A stretch of 64,000 bases of DNA from Clostridium sp. Cult1 (GCF_021655095.1 NZ_PPXW01000001.1:999655-1063654), one strand, 5' to 3'. Counted from the stretch's first letter, positions 16,195 through 27,309 are shown. Notes: a model not told the origin generated them from the letters alone. Translations and numbers: made by a program.

Positions 16195-18120
16195 CTAACT
16201 GCCGGGATGAACTATCTCATCTATATAAATTCCATCATAGTAAATTTCAAATATGGAACCAACTTTACCTTTGACTGGTATTTCTATAGTTTTGCCATTT
16301 ATCTTATGAACCTTGTTATATACAGTTTCTCTACTTTCGTCTTGAATCCTTTCTACTCTAATCTCTACCTCCTCATTTTCACTGGCAGGTGTTAAACTAA
16401 TCTTGAAAGGTATTTCCTTATCTGGCTCTGGTTCAGGCTCTTCCTTAGGTCCTGTACTAACATAGATATCTATGGCAGTATTGTTTTCTATCTCTGTTCC
16501 AGGTTCAATACTTTGCCAAAATACAAAACCTTCTTCATATTCATCATTTGGCTCTTTTTTAACATTATCTAATGCTAACCCATATGCTATTATAGCATTT
16601 TTAGCTTCTTTTTCACTTAATCCAATAAGCTTTGGCATTACAACTAATTTTTTCTCAGGTCCTTGACTAACTACAATATTAACTTTAGTTCCTTCTTCCA
16701 CTTCTGTATATGCATCAGGACTTTGACTAATAATAATATTTGCCTCTACAGTATCGCTATATTCATAATCAACAAGACCTTCTATTAAATTCACATCCTC
16801 AAGTAGGTTATTCACTTCGTTAATATTTCTATTAACTAAATTTGGTACCTGCACTAGATTGCTTCCTTTACTAATGGTAACTTCAATAGTATAGCCTTCT
16901 TTTACTTTTGTTCCAGCTTTAGTTCTCTGATTGACTACCTGATCTTTTTCAAACTCATTATTGTATACCTCATTTACTATACTAAACTCTAATCCTAACT
17001 TTTCAACTTCTTCTTTTGCTTCATTCTTATACATTCCCTTTAAATCAGGCACCACTACTTCCGAAGATATAAAATAATCTTTAAGTTTGAAAAAGCCTAA
17101 AGCTAAAGAACTTACCACGATAAAAGCTAATAATATAGCAAGGAATACTACTTTTAAACCTCCATCTCCTTGACTTTTTTTCTTTTTCTTCTTAGATTTT
17201 TTCATATTATTCTCATCCCCACTTTCTACCGCTGGTATTATTTGTGTAGGTGATTCGATTAAGCTAGTATCTTCTAAAAGTAAATCCTCATTTCCGTATT
17301 TAACTTTTTTTAAATCTGTCAATAACTCACTAGCAGTGCTATATCTATCTATTTGACTCTTCTGAACACATCTCATTATTATATTCTGTAAGCTTACAGG
17401 TACTGTACTATCCATTTCTCTAGGAGGAGTAATATCTTCTTGAATATGTTTTAAAGCAACTGTAATTGGACTATCTCCTTCATAAGGTACTTTTCCAGTA
17501 ATCATTTCATACATAACTATTCCTAGAGAGTATATATCCGACTTTTCATCTGTATATCCACCTCGTGCTTGTTCTGGCGAAAAGTAATGAACAGACCCTA
17601 TAACATTAGAGGTATTTGTTACCGTAGAAGCTGTAGCAGCTCTTGCAATACCAAAATCGGTTACCTTTACTCTCCCATCTTCAGTTACCATTATATTATG
17701 AGGTTTAATATCCCTATGGACTATGTGATTTTTGTGAGCATGTTCCAATGCCTCTGCTATTTGTATAGAATATTCTATAGTTTCATCGACTGTAAGTTTG
17801 CCTTTTTCTTTAATAACATCCTTTAAAGTCCTTCCCTTAATATATTCCATAACAATATATTGAATTTCATGCCCATCATTTTCATCCACTCCTACATCAT
17901 AGATATTCACTATATTTGGATGAGATAGACTTGCTGCAGCTTGAGATTCTCTTCTAAACTTTTTTATAAATTCTTCATCATTGATAAATTCGTCTCTTAA
18001 TATTTTTATTGCAACATATCTATTTAAAAGTCTACATTTTGCTTTATATACGAGGGCCATACCACCTCCGCCTATTTTTTCTATTATCTCATACCTATCA
18101 CCAAGTACAGTTCCAATCAT
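16195..18120 (-). CDS. prkC: Serine/threonine protein kinase with PASTA repeats (PrkC)
   Basis: Membrane kinase that senses peptidoglycan fragments and phosphorylates proteins in growth, division and spore germination. The cytosolic kinase domain (about residues 1-270) has the glycine loop GGGGMALV, Lys39 in VAIK, HRDIKPHN and DFG. A lysine-rich juxtamembrane stretch precedes one membrane helix (about 326-348). Outside are three PASTA repeats (about 354-560, each opening with V-P-x-L). Past the last repeat is an additional domain of about 75 residues of beta-strand character. Its phosphatase prpC is the preceding gene, 18 bases upstream. Confidence 0.95.
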   Translation of the reverse strand: MIGTVLGDRYEIIEKIGGGGMALVYKAKCRLLNRYVAIKILRDEFINDEEFIKKFRRESQAAASLSHPNIVNIYDVGVDENDGHEIQYIVMEYIKGRTLKDVIKEKGKLTVDETIEYSIQIAEALEHAHKNHIVHRDIKPHNIMVTEDGRVKVTDFGIARAATASTVTNTSNVIGSVHYFSPEQARGGYTDEKSDIYSLGIVMYEMITGKVPYEGDSPITVALKHIQEDITPPREMDSTVPVSLQNIIMRCVQKSQIDRYSTASELLTDLKKVKYGNEDLLLEDTSLIESPTQIIPAVESGDENNMKKSKKKKKKSQGDGGLKVVFLAILLAFIVVSSLALGFFKLKDYFISSEVVVPDLKGMYKNEAKEEVEKLGLEFSIVNEVYNNEFEKDQVVNQRTKAGTKVKEGYTIEVTISKGSNLVQVPNLVNRNINEVNNLLEDVNLIEGLVDYEYSDTVEANIIISQSPDAYTEVEEGTKVNIVVSQGPEKKLVVMPKLIGLSEKEAKNAIIAYGLALDNVKKEPNDEYEEGFVFWQSIEPGTEIENNTAIDIYVSTGPKEEPEPEPDKEIPFKISLTPASENEEVEIRVERIQDESRETVYNKVHKINGKTIEIPVKGKVGSIFEIYYDGIYIDEIVHPGS

Positions 18121-18137
18121 GTTTTCACCCCACTTTA

Positions 18138-18869
18138 CTAAAATTTAATTGCTAAAACTGTAATATTGTCAAAACCACCTTTGTCATTAGCAGTTCTTAC
18201 TAATTCTTCGCATACCTTTTGCATATCATGACATTTATATAAATACTTTTCTATTTCTTCATCCATTACCATATTGGTTAATCCATCAGTACACAATAGG
18301 AGTATATCATCTATTAGTTTTTCTTGTATTATTAAATCGGATTCAATCTCTTTACTAGTACCCACGGCTCTAGTAATAATATTCCTTTGAGGATGAATTT
18401 TCGCTTCTTCTCTACTAATACTTCCATTCCTTATTAATTCTTCTACTAAAGAATGATCCTTTGTTAGCTGAGATAAGACACCTTTTCTAAATAAATATGC
18501 CCTACTATCACCTACATGACCAATGAATATTTTTTTGTTTTTCTTATAGGCTAAAGTAACAGTAGTGCCCATACCTGAAAACTTTTCATCTTCTAAAGAT
18601 TTATTATAAATTTCCTCATTAGCTTTGCTTATGGAACATTTTATTATGTCTTTAATATCATTATCATTTAAACTCGATCCTACTAAATCCTTCTCTAAAT
18701 TAGAACTTATTATCTCAACTGCCATATTAGATGCAATTTCTCCAGCTTTATGCCCCCCCATACCATCTGCTATAATAACCAATGGATGTTTACTTAATGA
18801 AGAAATATAATAAGCATCTTGGTTAATATCTCTGATCTTTCCAATATCTGTCTTTACGCCAATCTCCAT
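18138..18869 (-). CDS. prpC: PP2C-type protein phosphatase (PrpC/Stp)
   Basis: Metal-dependent serine/threonine phosphatase that reverses PrkC phosphorylation. The 243-residue protein has the PPM motifs: DGMGGHKAGE near residues 35-44, GHVGDSRAYL near 113-122 and CTDGLTNMV near 191-199. ATG at 18869 lies six bases after GAGGTG; a GTG three codons upstream overlaps that site. It is followed closely by its kinase gene. Confidence 0.95.
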   Translation of the reverse strand: MEIGVKTDIGKIRDINQDAYYISSLSKHPLVIIADGMGGHKAGEIASNMAVEIISSNLEKDLVGSSLNDNDIKDIIKCSISKANEEIYNKSLEDEKFSGMGTTVTLAYKKNKKIFIGHVGDSRAYLFRKGVLSQLTKDHSLVEELIRNGSISREEAKIHPQRNIITRAVGTSKEIESDLIIQEKLIDDILLLCTDGLTNMVMDEEIEKYLYKCHDMQKVCEELVRTANDKGGFDNITVLAIKF

Positions 18870-18879
18870 AAAAATCACC

Positions 18880-19935
18880 TCACTGAAAAGTTCTTGTGTC
18901 TTTATCTCTAATGTAGCTTCTTCTCAATTGCCCACAGGAAGCACTTATGTCACCACCCATCTCTTTACGAATGGTAACTGGTAATTTTGCCATTTCTAAA
19001 CCTCTTTTAAATCTTTCAACATATTTCTCTGATGGTCTATGTTGTTTAAATTCTGCTATGGGGTTTAAAGGTATTAAATTGATATGACAATTTAAATCTT
19101 TAAGTATTACAACTAATTCCTCCAAATCCCTATCTCTATCATTAACACCTTCAATTAATGTATATTCTATAGTAATTCTTCTATTAGTTTTATTAAAATA
19201 ATATTTACAGGCTTGAATTATTTCATTAATTGAATATTTGTTGCCAATAGGCATAATATTCTTTCTTACATCATCCCAAGGGGAATGAAGTGATATGGAT
19301 AAAGTTATGGGAATTTCTTTATCTGCTAATTGATAAATTCTAGGTACCACCCCGCATGTAGATAGAGTTATATTTCTATAACTTATGTTATGCCCTTTTT
19401 CATCATGGATAATATTTAAAAAATTTAAAGTATTTTCATAATTATCTAAAGGTTCCCCACTTCCCATTAAAACAATATTGCTAATCTTCTTATTTAGATC
19501 CATTTCCATATTATATATTTGATTAACCATTTCGGAAGAATTTAGGTTTCTAATAAACCCTTCTTTAGTAGATGCACAAAAAGAACAACCCATTTTACAA
19601 CCTACCTGGGTAGATATACAAGCAGTTAAGCCATGCTTGTATTCCATGACCACTCCTTCTACTATATTGTCATCTGCTAACAAAAATAAATATTTTTTTG
19701 TATTGTCTATATTAGAATCAAATCTTTCTAAAACTTTAGTTCTATTTATTTTTCCAATTTTTTTTAGCTTGTCCCGCAAGCCAATGGAAAATACAGAAAT
19801 ATCTTCTATGCGTTTACCGTAATTATTATGAATAAAAGTAAATAGCTGTTCTCCTCTATAACTCTTTTCACCAATACTAACCATTAACTTTCTTAATTCT
19901 TCTAAAGTTAAACTATTTAGCTCGATTCTATCCAA
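18880..19935 (-). CDS. rlmN: 23S rRNA (A2503-C2)/tRNA (A37-C2) methyltransferase RlmN
   Basis: Radical SAM enzyme that methylates C2 of A2503 in 23S rRNA and A37 in some tRNAs. The iron-sulfur motif CKMGCSFC is near residues 115-122, and the second catalytic cysteine is in CGQLR close to the C-terminus. I place the start at a TTG (19935), six bases after GAGGTG; the GTG three codons upstream is part of that same sequence. It lies between rsmB and prpC. Confidence 0.94.
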   Translation of the reverse strand: MDRIELNSLTLEELRKLMVSIGEKSYRGEQLFTFIHNNYGKRIEDISVFSIGLRDKLKKIGKINRTKVLERFDSNIDNTKKYLFLLADDNIVEGVVMEYKHGLTACISTQVGCKMGCSFCASTKEGFIRNLNSSEMVNQIYNMEMDLNKKISNIVLMGSGEPLDNYENTLNFLNIIHDEKGHNISYRNITLSTCGVVPRIYQLADKEIPITLSISLHSPWDDVRKNIMPIGNKYSINEIIQACKYYFNKTNRRITIEYTLIEGVNDRDRDLEELVVILKDLNCHINLIPLNPIAEFKQHRPSEKYVERFKRGLEMAKLPVTIRKEMGGDISASCGQLRRSYIRDKDTRTFQ

Positions 19936-19989
19936 TAAATTCACCTCATGTTATTCCTAATTTCATATTATATCATACTAGACTAGATT

Positions 19990-21330
19990 TTAACCATCCT
20001 TCTTTTGAATTCTTGCAATAAAAAAGCCATCCATACTATGTATATGAGGAAAAAATTGAACATAACCATTCTTAACAGTATTCACATTTTCTTTATAATC
20101 CAGTAGATCTTCAAGTTCTGTTAAGACAAAGTTTTTATTTTCCATTAAAAAACTATTAACTATATCTAAATTTTCTTCCCTTCCAATAGTGCAAGTACTA
20201 TATATAATTATGCCTCCAGGTTTCACATAATGTTTAGCATTACTCAATATTTTTGTCTGAATCTGTACAAGTCCTTTAATATCTTCTTCTTTCCTATTCC
20301 ATTTAATTTCAGGTCTTCGTCTAATTATGCCTAATCCGGAACACGGAGCATCTACTATACAATAATCAACTTTCCCTAACAAAGACTTATCTAACTCCAA
20401 AGCGTCCAATATTTCCGTTTCTATAATACGAACACCTAATCTTGTAGAATTTTCTCTCACTAAATTCAATTTATGATCATATATATCCCTACTTATAATC
20501 TTTCCTTTATTGCCCATTAATTCTGCCATATGAGTTGATTTACCACCAGGTGCACTACATAAGTCTAGAACTAGACTACCTTCCTTTGGATTGGCTATCT
20601 GGCTGACTAACATACTGCTTTCATCTTGTATAGTAAAATACCCAAATTTAAATTCTTCTATTTCTGTAATCCTAGCTGGGTTATCTACTATTATTCCATC
20701 TCTAGCATATTTAGTTTTATAAACAATATAACCATAATGGGATAAATTCTCCATTAACTCATCCCTATTGGTTTTAAGCCTATTAACCCTTATATTTAAC
20801 TTCGGTTTTAAATTATTATACTCACATATCTCCTTAGTAAAATCATACCCATATTCATTGATCCATCTTTGGATTAGCCATTTAGGATGAGAATATTTAA
20901 TAGACAAATAGTTAATTGGATCTTCTTCTTTAACCTTCATCGCTTCTTCTTTATTTCTTGAAAAATTCCTCAATATACCGTTAACAAAACCACTAACTCC
21001 TTTATGTCCATATTTTTTTGATAGGGTAACAGCTTCATTTACAGCTGCCCTATCTGGGATTTTGTCCATAAATGCAATTTGGTATACTCCCATCCTCAAA
21101 ATCTCCAAAATAGCAGGTTGAATCTTTTTAATCTTTATCTTAGATAATTTTGATATAATAATGTCTAAATAAAGACGATTTTCTATTACTCCATAAACTA
21201 TTTCCCTTATAAAATTTTCATCCCTTATATCTACTCTATTATTTAAATATTTATTAATAGCAAAATTAGAATAAGCTCCTTTTAAATTTATATCTATCAA
21301 AATATTTAGACATATTTCCCTAGCATTCAT
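19990..21330 (-). CDS. rsmB: 16S rRNA (cytosine967-C5)-methyltransferase RsmB
   Basis: SAM-dependent enzyme that methylates C967 of 16S rRNA. The N-terminal NusB-like RNA-binding domain (about residues 1-135) is followed by a Rossmann methyltransferase with LDLCSAPGGKSTH near 255-267, DAPCSG near 325-330 (first catalytic cysteine) and STCTIGREEN near 377-386 (second). The 446-residue length is typical. It follows the membrane peptidase gene, with a hairpin between. Confidence 0.95.
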   Translation of the reverse strand: MNAREICLNILIDINLKGAYSNFAINKYLNNRVDIRDENFIREIVYGVIENRLYLDIIISKLSKIKIKKIQPAILEILRMGVYQIAFMDKIPDRAAVNEAVTLSKKYGHKGVSGFVNGILRNFSRNKEEAMKVKEEDPINYLSIKYSHPKWLIQRWINEYGYDFTKEICEYNNLKPKLNIRVNRLKTNRDELMENLSHYGYIVYKTKYARDGIIVDNPARITEIEEFKFGYFTIQDESSMLVSQIANPKEGSLVLDLCSAPGGKSTHMAELMGNKGKIISRDIYDHKLNLVRENSTRLGVRIIETEILDALELDKSLLGKVDYCIVDAPCSGLGIIRRRPEIKWNRKEEDIKGLVQIQTKILSNAKHYVKPGGIIIYSTCTIGREENLDIVNSFLMENKNFVLTELEDLLDYKENVNTVKNGYVQFFPHIHSMDGFFIARIQKKDG

Positions 21331-21344
21331 ATGAAACTCTCCTT

Positions 21345-21377
21345 ATAAAATATTTTGCCTGGACTTAGCCAGGCAAA
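21345..21377 (-). terminator. Hairpin, likely terminator after the zinc peptidase gene
   Basis: A perfect 9-bp stem (TTTGCCTGG at 21354-21362 with CCAGGCAAA at 21369-21377, loop of 6), then ATATTTTAT on the minus strand. It could end or weaken transcription between the peptidase gene and rsmB. Confidence 0.6.
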
Positions 21378-21399
21378 GTGTTCAATATTAAATTTCAAG

Positions 21400-22107
21400 C
21401 TAATCTCTTCTTCTACCAAATATAGATAGGAGCCTTAATAATTGAGCCAAAGCAACTAAAGTAGCTGCAACATAGGTTAAAGCAGCGGCACTTAAAACTT
21501 TTTTGGAAGAATCTATTTCATCTCTATAAACGATACCATTTTCCAATTGATATAAGGCTCTTCTACTAGCATTAAATTCTACTGGCAACGTAATAACTTG
21601 AAACAAAACTACTGCCACATAGAGTAATATTCCCACTTCTATTAAAACAGGACTTATTACAAAACCCAGCAATATTAAAATCCAAACAAATCGAGAGCCG
21701 ATACTTGCAATAGGTGCTATATTATTTCTTAAAATAAGTGGAAAATATCCTTCACCATGTTGAATTGCATGGCCTACTTCATGGGCAGCTACAGAAACTG
21801 CAGCAACAGACCTGCCATTATAAACATTATTCGATAACCTGATAACTTTTGTTCTAGGATCATAATGATCTGTTAGATTCCCTCCTATAGGTTCTACCCT
21901 AACTTCCTGCAGTCCATTCCTATCAAGTATCATTCTTGCAACTTCATATCCAGTATAACCAGAACGGCTCTGTACCCTTAAATACTTATTAAAAGAAGAA
22001 GAAACTTTTAATTGAGCATACATAGCAAATAGCAAAGCTGGCATTAAAAGTAAAAACCAAGAACCTCCAATTCCGCCATAGTATCCACCATAATATCCTC
22101 CATACAT
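21400..22107 (-). CDS. Membrane zinc metallopeptidase, YugP family
   Basis: A 235-residue membrane protein with the zinc peptidase motif HEVGHAIQH (about residues 122-130) and several hydrophobic segments. The N-terminus is unusual: Tyr/Gly-rich (MYGGYYGGYYGG) before the first membrane helix. ATG at 22107 follows AGGAGGGGATATT. The family is widespread in Firmicutes, often next to rsmB and fmt as here; its substrate is not known. Confidence 0.88.
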   Translation of the reverse strand: MYGGYYGGYYGGIGGSWFLLLMPALLFAMYAQLKVSSSFNKYLRVQSRSGYTGYEVARMILDRNGLQEVRVEPIGGNLTDHYDPRTKVIRLSNNVYNGRSVAAVSVAAHEVGHAIQHGEGYFPLILRNNIAPIASIGSRFVWILILLGFVISPVLIEVGILLYVAVVLFQVITLPVEFNASRRALYQLENGIVYRDEIDSSKKVLSAAALTYVAATLVALAQLLRLLSIFGRRRD

Positions 22108-22135
22108 AATATCCCCTCCTGTAATCAAATCTATA

Positions 22136-23065
22136 CTAGCCTAATCTTACATCTGAATCCAAATCATTTCCTCTTAAATATTCATGCACACTAAGTTTTT
22201 TCTTCCCAGGGAATTGTAACTCTTCTATAACAACGCAAGAATCAGAACAATTTACATATATTCCATCATCCGATACTTTTACAATTATCCCATTATCATC
22301 CTGAGTAAATTTTTCTACAACCCTAGCTCTATGAATTTTAACTTTTTCCCCTTTATAAACCATATAAGCAGAAGGCCAAGGTTTAAGGCCTCTTACTAAG
22401 TTTACGATATTATCTCCATTCTTATTCCAATCTATTTTTCCAGTTTCCTTAGATATCTTTGGTGCATAAGTAGATAATTCATCAGATTGTGATATACTAG
22501 TTATGTTACCCTTTTCTATATCCTTTAATGTTTCAACTATCAATCTACCACCCAATTGAGATAATTTATCATGGATTGATTTCGAATCATCATCAGCCCT
22601 AATTGGTATGAGTTCAGATTTAAGCATATCTCCTGTATCTAAACCTTCATCCATTTTCATTATGGTTATTCCTGTCTCCTTCTCTCCATTTATTATAGCC
22701 CAATTAATAGGAGCTGCCCCTCTATACTTAGGCAAAAGAGATGCATGTATATTCAAACATCCAAATTTAGGCAAATTCAATATTTCTTCTTTCAATATTT
22801 GACCATAAGCCACTACAATAATACAGTCTGGTGAAATATCTCTTAGTTTGTTTATAGACTCTATTGAATTTATAGAATCTGGTTGATAAACCTCTAATCC
22901 TAATTCTAAAGCCTTTTCTTTCACTGGTGTCGGAAGCAACTTTTTCCCTCTTCCTCTTGGCTTATCTTTTTGAGTGATTACCATAGAAATATTATATCCA
23001 TTCTTGCTTAAGGCTTCTAAAGACGGGACTGCAAAGCTGGGTGTGCCCATAAATACGATTTTCAT
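22136..23065 (-). CDS. fmt: Methionyl-tRNA formyltransferase
   Basis: Formylates initiator Met-tRNA using 10-formyltetrahydrofolate. The 309-residue protein starts with MKIVFMGTPSFAVPSLEAL and has HASLLPKYRGAAPINWA near residues 108-124, which contains the catalytic Asn-His-Asp surroundings. It directly follows def, whose enzyme removes the same formyl group. Confidence 0.97.
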   Translation of the reverse strand: MKIVFMGTPSFAVPSLEALSKNGYNISMVITQKDKPRGRGKKLLPTPVKEKALELGLEVYQPDSINSIESINKLRDISPDCIIVVAYGQILKEEILNLPKFGCLNIHASLLPKYRGAAPINWAIINGEKETGITIMKMDEGLDTGDMLKSELIPIRADDDSKSIHDKLSQLGGRLIVETLKDIEKGNITSISQSDELSTYAPKISKETGKIDWNKNGDNIVNLVRGLKPWPSAYMVYKGEKVKIHRARVVEKFTQDDNGIIVKVSDDGIYVNCSDSCVVIEELQFPGKKKLSVHEYLRGNDLDSDVRLG

Positions 23066-23079
23066 ACTATCACTCCGTC

Positions 23080-23547
23080 CTATTCTTGATCATCTTCAGG
23101 TACTATTTCTTCAATAATCTTATCAATAAATAGTATTCCATTTAAATGATCTATTTCATGGCAAAGGGCCTTTGCCAACAACCCTGTGCCCTCAATGGTT
23201 TTTTCTTCACCTGTTTCGTCTAAATATTTAACTTTAACCCTTTCAGGCCTTTTAACTGTTCCAGCTCTATTGGGTACGCTTAAACAGCCTTCTATGTCTA
23301 TATATTCTCCTTCAGTTTCTATTATCTCAGGGTTAATTAGCTTTATTGGGCCATCACCTATATCTATGACCACAACTCTTCTCAAAACTCCTACCTGAGG
23401 AGCAGCCAATCCAACCCCTTTATTTTCATACATAGTATCTACCATATCTTCTATTAGGGTTCTTATTCTTTCACTTACTTCAGTTACTTCTCTAGATTTC
23501 TTTCGTAAAATTGGATCTCCTACATATCTAATCTGTCTAATTGCCAT
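23080..23547 (-). CDS. def: Peptide deformylase
   Basis: Metalloenzyme that removes the N-terminal formyl group from nascent proteins. All three family motifs are present in 155 residues: [10 protein letters not shown] (about 44-53), EGCLSVP (about 87-93) and the metal-binding HEIDH (about 129-133). It lies between priA and fmt. Confidence 0.97.
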   Translation of the reverse strand: MAIRQIRYVGDPILRKKSREVTEVSERIRTLIEDMVDTMYENKGVGLAAPQVGVLRRVVVIDIGDGPIKLINPEIIETEGEYIDIEGCLSVPNRAGTVKRPERVKVKYLDETGEEKTIEGTGLLAKALCHEIDHLNGILFIDKIIEEIVPEDDQE

Positions 23548-23558
23548 ATTTATTCCTC

Positions 23559-26039
23559 CTATAATATTGAATTAGGGTTAATATCTATATTGAATTTAAC
23601 TCCCGTTAAGTTAATTTTATATCTATTTAATATACATACCCATTCTATAATCTCTTTTAACTGCTCTAAATCTTCATCCCTTGACTTAATAATTATTTGA
23701 TATCTATAATTATTCTTTATCTTTTCCAAAGGTGCTGGAAAAGGGCCTATAATATTTCCCATTAATCCGTTGAGTCCATTACCTTTCAGTGTATTTATCA
23801 AAAGCCTATAAACTTCTTGAGCTACTAGGCTAATATGTTCATTATCTTCCCCATATGCTACTATAGATATTAGGTTAATAAAAGGAGGATAGTTAAATTC
23901 CTTTCTTAAAAGTATTTCCTCATTATAAAAAGACAAATAATCATGATCTTTGGCATACTGAATGCTGTAATGATCGGGATTATAAGTTTGGACTATCACC
24001 TTACCTTCAAAATCACCTCTTCCAGCCCTCCCTGCCACCTGAGTAATAAGTTGAAAAGTTCTTTCAGGTGATCTAAAATCAGGAAGGTTTAGACTAGTAT
24101 CAGCAGCAATTATTCCAACTAAGGTAACATTTTTAAAATCCAACCCTTTTGCTACCATTTGGGTACCTATTAATATATCAATCTTTTCTTCCCTCATATT
24201 ATTTAAAATTAATTCATGGCTACCTTTTCTACTAGTAGTATCCATATCCATTCTTTTAACTATTGCTTTAGGAAAAACTTTTTTTGTAAATTCTTCTACT
24301 TTTTCAGTTCCTATTCCAAAATATTTAATATATTTACTCCCGCAAACTGGACATGTTTTAGGCGGGTTAGTAGCTAAACCACAATAATGACATTTTAATT
24401 TATTATCTTTTAGATGGTAAGTCATAGTTATACTACATTTATTACATTTTACTACATATCCACATTGCCTACAAGAGACGAAAGTTGAGTGTCCTCTTCT
24501 ATTTAAAAATAGTATAGTTTGTTTTCCTGCTTTTAGATTTTCATCAATTGCGTTATATAAAGATCTGCTAAATATGGATTTGTTTCCTGAGTTAAGTTCT
24601 TCTCTCATATCCACTATTCTAACATGAGGAAGTGCTTTATCTTTTACCCTTTTCTTCAAATTTAATAATTTTATTTCTCCTTTTTTACTCCTATAATAAG
24701 ATTCGATAGATGGAGTAGCTGAACCCTTAACTAGAAATGCATCTACCTGTTCACATCTTTTCTCAGCTACTTCAAGGGCATCATATTTAGGATTCATACT
24801 AGATTTATAAGTAGATTCATGTTCCTCATCAATTATTATAAGTCCTAAATTTTGAAAAGGTGCAAAAACAGCCGAACGAGCTCCTACGACGATCTTTACC
24901 CTTCCTTCTTTTATCTTCCTCCACTGATCAAACCTTTCACCAAAGGACAATTTGCTATGGAGCACTGCCACATTATCTCCAAACCTTCCAACAAACCTAT
25001 TAATAGTTTGAGGAGTTAAAGCAATTTCTGGTACAAGAACTATAGTTTCTTTGTCTTTATTAATCATCTCCTCCACTAGTTGGAGATATATTTCTGTCTT
25101 GCCACTTCCTGTAACACCATGGATTAGAAATTTGTTCATCCCTTTATTATTACCAATATTTCCTAGTATAGTCTCCACACAATATTTCTGTTCCAAGGAT
25201 AACTCATGTTTCCTATAAGGCTCTATATCCTTTTTAATGGGAGTTCTATAAATCTCTTTATTAAAAATTTTTATTACACCTTTATTCTCTAAGGCTTTTA
25301 TAGTAGAAAGGGAGCTATTAGTTTTAGTCATCAATTCCTTTATAGAAACTTCATCTCTAACCCATAAAAATTTAGCAATTGCCTGTTGCTTATAGCTTCT
25401 TTTCCCAATTATATTTAATATTTCATCAAAAGAAATAGATCTATCTTTAATAAAGGCATATTTTTCGTACTTTTTTTCAATTGTGGTTTGAACCTCCAAC
25501 GAAGTTTCAATTATCCCTTTCTTCTCTAATTCCTTAATGGCCTTATTAAAAATTTTATTTTTAACCAAACCTTTCAATATCTCCAGTTCCATTTTACCAT
25601 TTTCATCTTTTATTAGGTCAATAATATATCTTTCCAACTGGTTTAAATCCTTATAGGTTCTAAGGCTTATATTTTTTAAAGTAATATTGGTTTTAACCTC
25701 TTTAAAATCTCCAGGAGGAAGAACTGTTTGAAAGGCATCAATATAAGGAGATAGATATTTCTTAGACATCCATAAGCTTAAATCTATCAATTCTTTAGAT
25801 ATAAGGGGTTTATCGTCAATAATATCTATAATCTTTTTTAATTTGTATTTTTTTTCATAATTGTCCTGGATTTTTATGACAATACCCTTAATGACTCTAT
25901 TCCCTATACCAAAGGGTATTAATACCCTCATACCTACCTCTATTAAATCCACCATATCTGAATCAATTAAATATGTATACGGCTTGTCAGTACTTGAAGC
26001 TTTATTATCTATAATCACTTGTGCATATTTATTACCCAT
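23559..26039 (-). CDS. priA: Primosomal replication restart helicase PriA
   Basis: 3'-5' helicase that reloads the replisome at collapsed forks. At 826 residues it is full length: DNA-binding N-terminus, Walker [10 protein letters not shown] near residue 309-317, DEEH near 406, and a zinc-binding insert of four Cys-x2-Cys pairs ([23 protein letters not shown]) at about 528-575, followed by the C-terminal helicase motifs QVAGRAGRG. It follows coaBC. Confidence 0.96.
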   Translation of the reverse strand: MGNKYAQVIIDNKASSTDKPYTYLIDSDMVDLIEVGMRVLIPFGIGNRVIKGIVIKIQDNYEKKYKLKKIIDIIDDKPLISKELIDLSLWMSKKYLSPYIDAFQTVLPPGDFKEVKTNITLKNISLRTYKDLNQLERYIIDLIKDENGKMELEILKGLVKNKIFNKAIKELEKKGIIETSLEVQTTIEKKYEKYAFIKDRSISFDEILNIIGKRSYKQQAIAKFLWVRDEVSIKELMTKTNSSLSTIKALENKGVIKIFNKEIYRTPIKKDIEPYRKHELSLEQKYCVETILGNIGNNKGMNKFLIHGVTGSGKTEIYLQLVEEMINKDKETIVLVPEIALTPQTINRFVGRFGDNVAVLHSKLSFGERFDQWRKIKEGRVKIVVGARSAVFAPFQNLGLIIIDEEHESTYKSSMNPKYDALEVAEKRCEQVDAFLVKGSATPSIESYYRSKKGEIKLLNLKKRVKDKALPHVRIVDMREELNSGNKSIFSRSLYNAIDENLKAGKQTILFLNRRGHSTFVSCRQCGYVVKCNKCSITMTYHLKDNKLKCHYCGLATNPPKTCPVCGSKYIKYFGIGTEKVEEFTKKVFPKAIVKRMDMDTTSRKGSHELILNNMREEKIDILIGTQMVAKGLDFKNVTLVGIIAADTSLNLPDFRSPERTFQLITQVAGRAGRGDFEGKVIVQTYNPDHYSIQYAKDHDYLSFYNEEILLRKEFNYPPFINLISIVAYGEDNEHISLVAQEVYRLLINTLKGNGLNGLMGNIIGPFPAPLEKIKNNYRYQIIIKSRDEDLEQLKEIIEWVCILNRYKINLTGVKFNIDINPNSIL

Positions 26040-26060
26040 AAAATCATTCCCTCATATTGA

Positions 26061-26099
26061 TTAAATATTAAAAGCTAGATATTGATCCTAATCTAGCTT
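26061..26099 (-). terminator. Hairpin, possible terminator after coaBC
   Basis: A 9-bp stem (AAGCTAGAT at 26072-26080 with ATCTAGCTT at 26091-26099) followed on the minus strand by TTAATATTTAAT. It overlaps the end of coaBC and lies before priA. The T-run is interrupted, so termination may be partial. Confidence 0.55.
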
Positions 26100-27301
26100 C
26101 TAGTGTTTATTAAATCTTTAACTTTATCAATTATTATTTTTGCAACTTGCCTTTTGTCTAAAATAGGATAATCTGTAACTAAGCCATTCTTATCTATAAT
26201 GGTAACCAAATTAGTATCAGTTTTAAAACCAGCCCCATCTTTGGAAATATCGTTAGCTACGATAAAATCCAAATTCTTTCTAATTAATTTATCCTTAGCA
26301 TGCTCAATAAGGTCATTGGTTTCTGCTGCAAATCCAACTACTATTTGGTTTTTTTTCATTTTTCCAAAATGGGCAGCAATATCTGGGTTTCTAATATACT
26401 TGATATTTAGCTCATCTTTTTCTCCTTCTTTTTTCTTTATCTTAATATCACTTACAACTTCAGGCCTATAATCTAAAGGTGCAGCCGCTTTTATTAAAAC
26501 CTGACACTGATGGAATTGCTCTTCTACAGCATTAAACATCTCCCTTGTCGTATCTACTCTGATAACTTCTACTCCCATAGGTGGTTTTAAGGTTGTGGGC
26601 CCAGTTATCAATATAACTTCTGCCCCCCTATTCCTAGCCTCTTCTGCTATTTTATATCCCATTTTCCCACTTGAATGATTAGTAACATACCTTACTGGAT
26701 CTAAAGGTTCTATTGTCGGACCAGCTGTAACCACAATTTTCTGTCCTATTAAATCCTTATCATAAAAACTATTTACAAGATACTCAACAATATCAATTGG
26801 CTCAGCCATTCTTCCAGGACCATAAGTTTGGCACGCTAACATGCCTATCCCTGGTTTAATAAACTCATAGCCTAAACTTCTTAGATAATCCATATTTTTT
26901 TGAACAATTGGGTTCAAATACATATTAGTATTCATAGCTGGAGCAAATACAACTTTTGACTTTGTGGCCATAATAGTTGTAGTTAGCAAATCATCAGCAA
27001 TACCATTGGCAATCTTTCCAATAATATTTGCGGTCGCTGGTGCAATTAAAAAAGCATCTGCCTTTTCCGCTAAAGAAATATGTTCAACATCATAATTTCT
27101 TGGTTCTTTAAACATATCTACATAAACTGGATTTAATGCTAGAGTTTGAAAGGTCAAAGGTGAAACAAATTTTGTAGCATTTTCAGTCATAATAACTTCC
27201 ACATTAGCATCTTGCTTTTTCAATTTACTTACTACATCTACTACTTTATAGGCAGCAATACCAGCTGTTACTCCAACTATAATGTTTTTATCTTTAAGCA
27301 T
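26093..27301 (-). CDS. coaBC: Bifunctional phosphopantothenoylcysteine decarboxylase/synthetase
   Basis: Joins cysteine to phosphopantothenate and decarboxylates the product, two steps of coenzyme A synthesis. The N-terminal flavin-binding CoaC domain (about residues 1-190) holds FAPAMNTNMY and the active-site cysteine loop near GMLACQTYGPGRMAEP; the C-terminal CoaB domain (about 190-402) begins VTAGPTIEPLDPVRY and has the KIKKK region. Length is typical. It follows rpoZ by eight bases. Confidence 0.96.
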   Translation of the reverse strand: MLKDKNIIVGVTAGIAAYKVVDVVSKLKKQDANVEVIMTENATKFVSPLTFQTLALNPVYVDMFKEPRNYDVEHISLAEKADAFLIAPATANIIGKIANGIADDLLTTTIMATKSKVVFAPAMNTNMYLNPIVQKNMDYLRSLGYEFIKPGIGMLACQTYGPGRMAEPIDIVEYLVNSFYDKDLIGQKIVVTAGPTIEPLDPVRYVTNHSSGKMGYKIAEEARNRGAEVILITGPTTLKPPMGVEVIRVDTTREMFNAVEEQFHQCQVLIKAAAPLDYRPEVVSDIKIKKKEGEKDELNIKYIRNPDIAAHFGKMKKNQIVVGFAAETNDLIEHAKDKLIRKNLDFIVANDISKDGAGFKTDTNLVTIIDKNGLVTDYPILDKRQVAKIIIDKVKDLINTRS

Positions 27302-27309
27302 CCTTTCAC

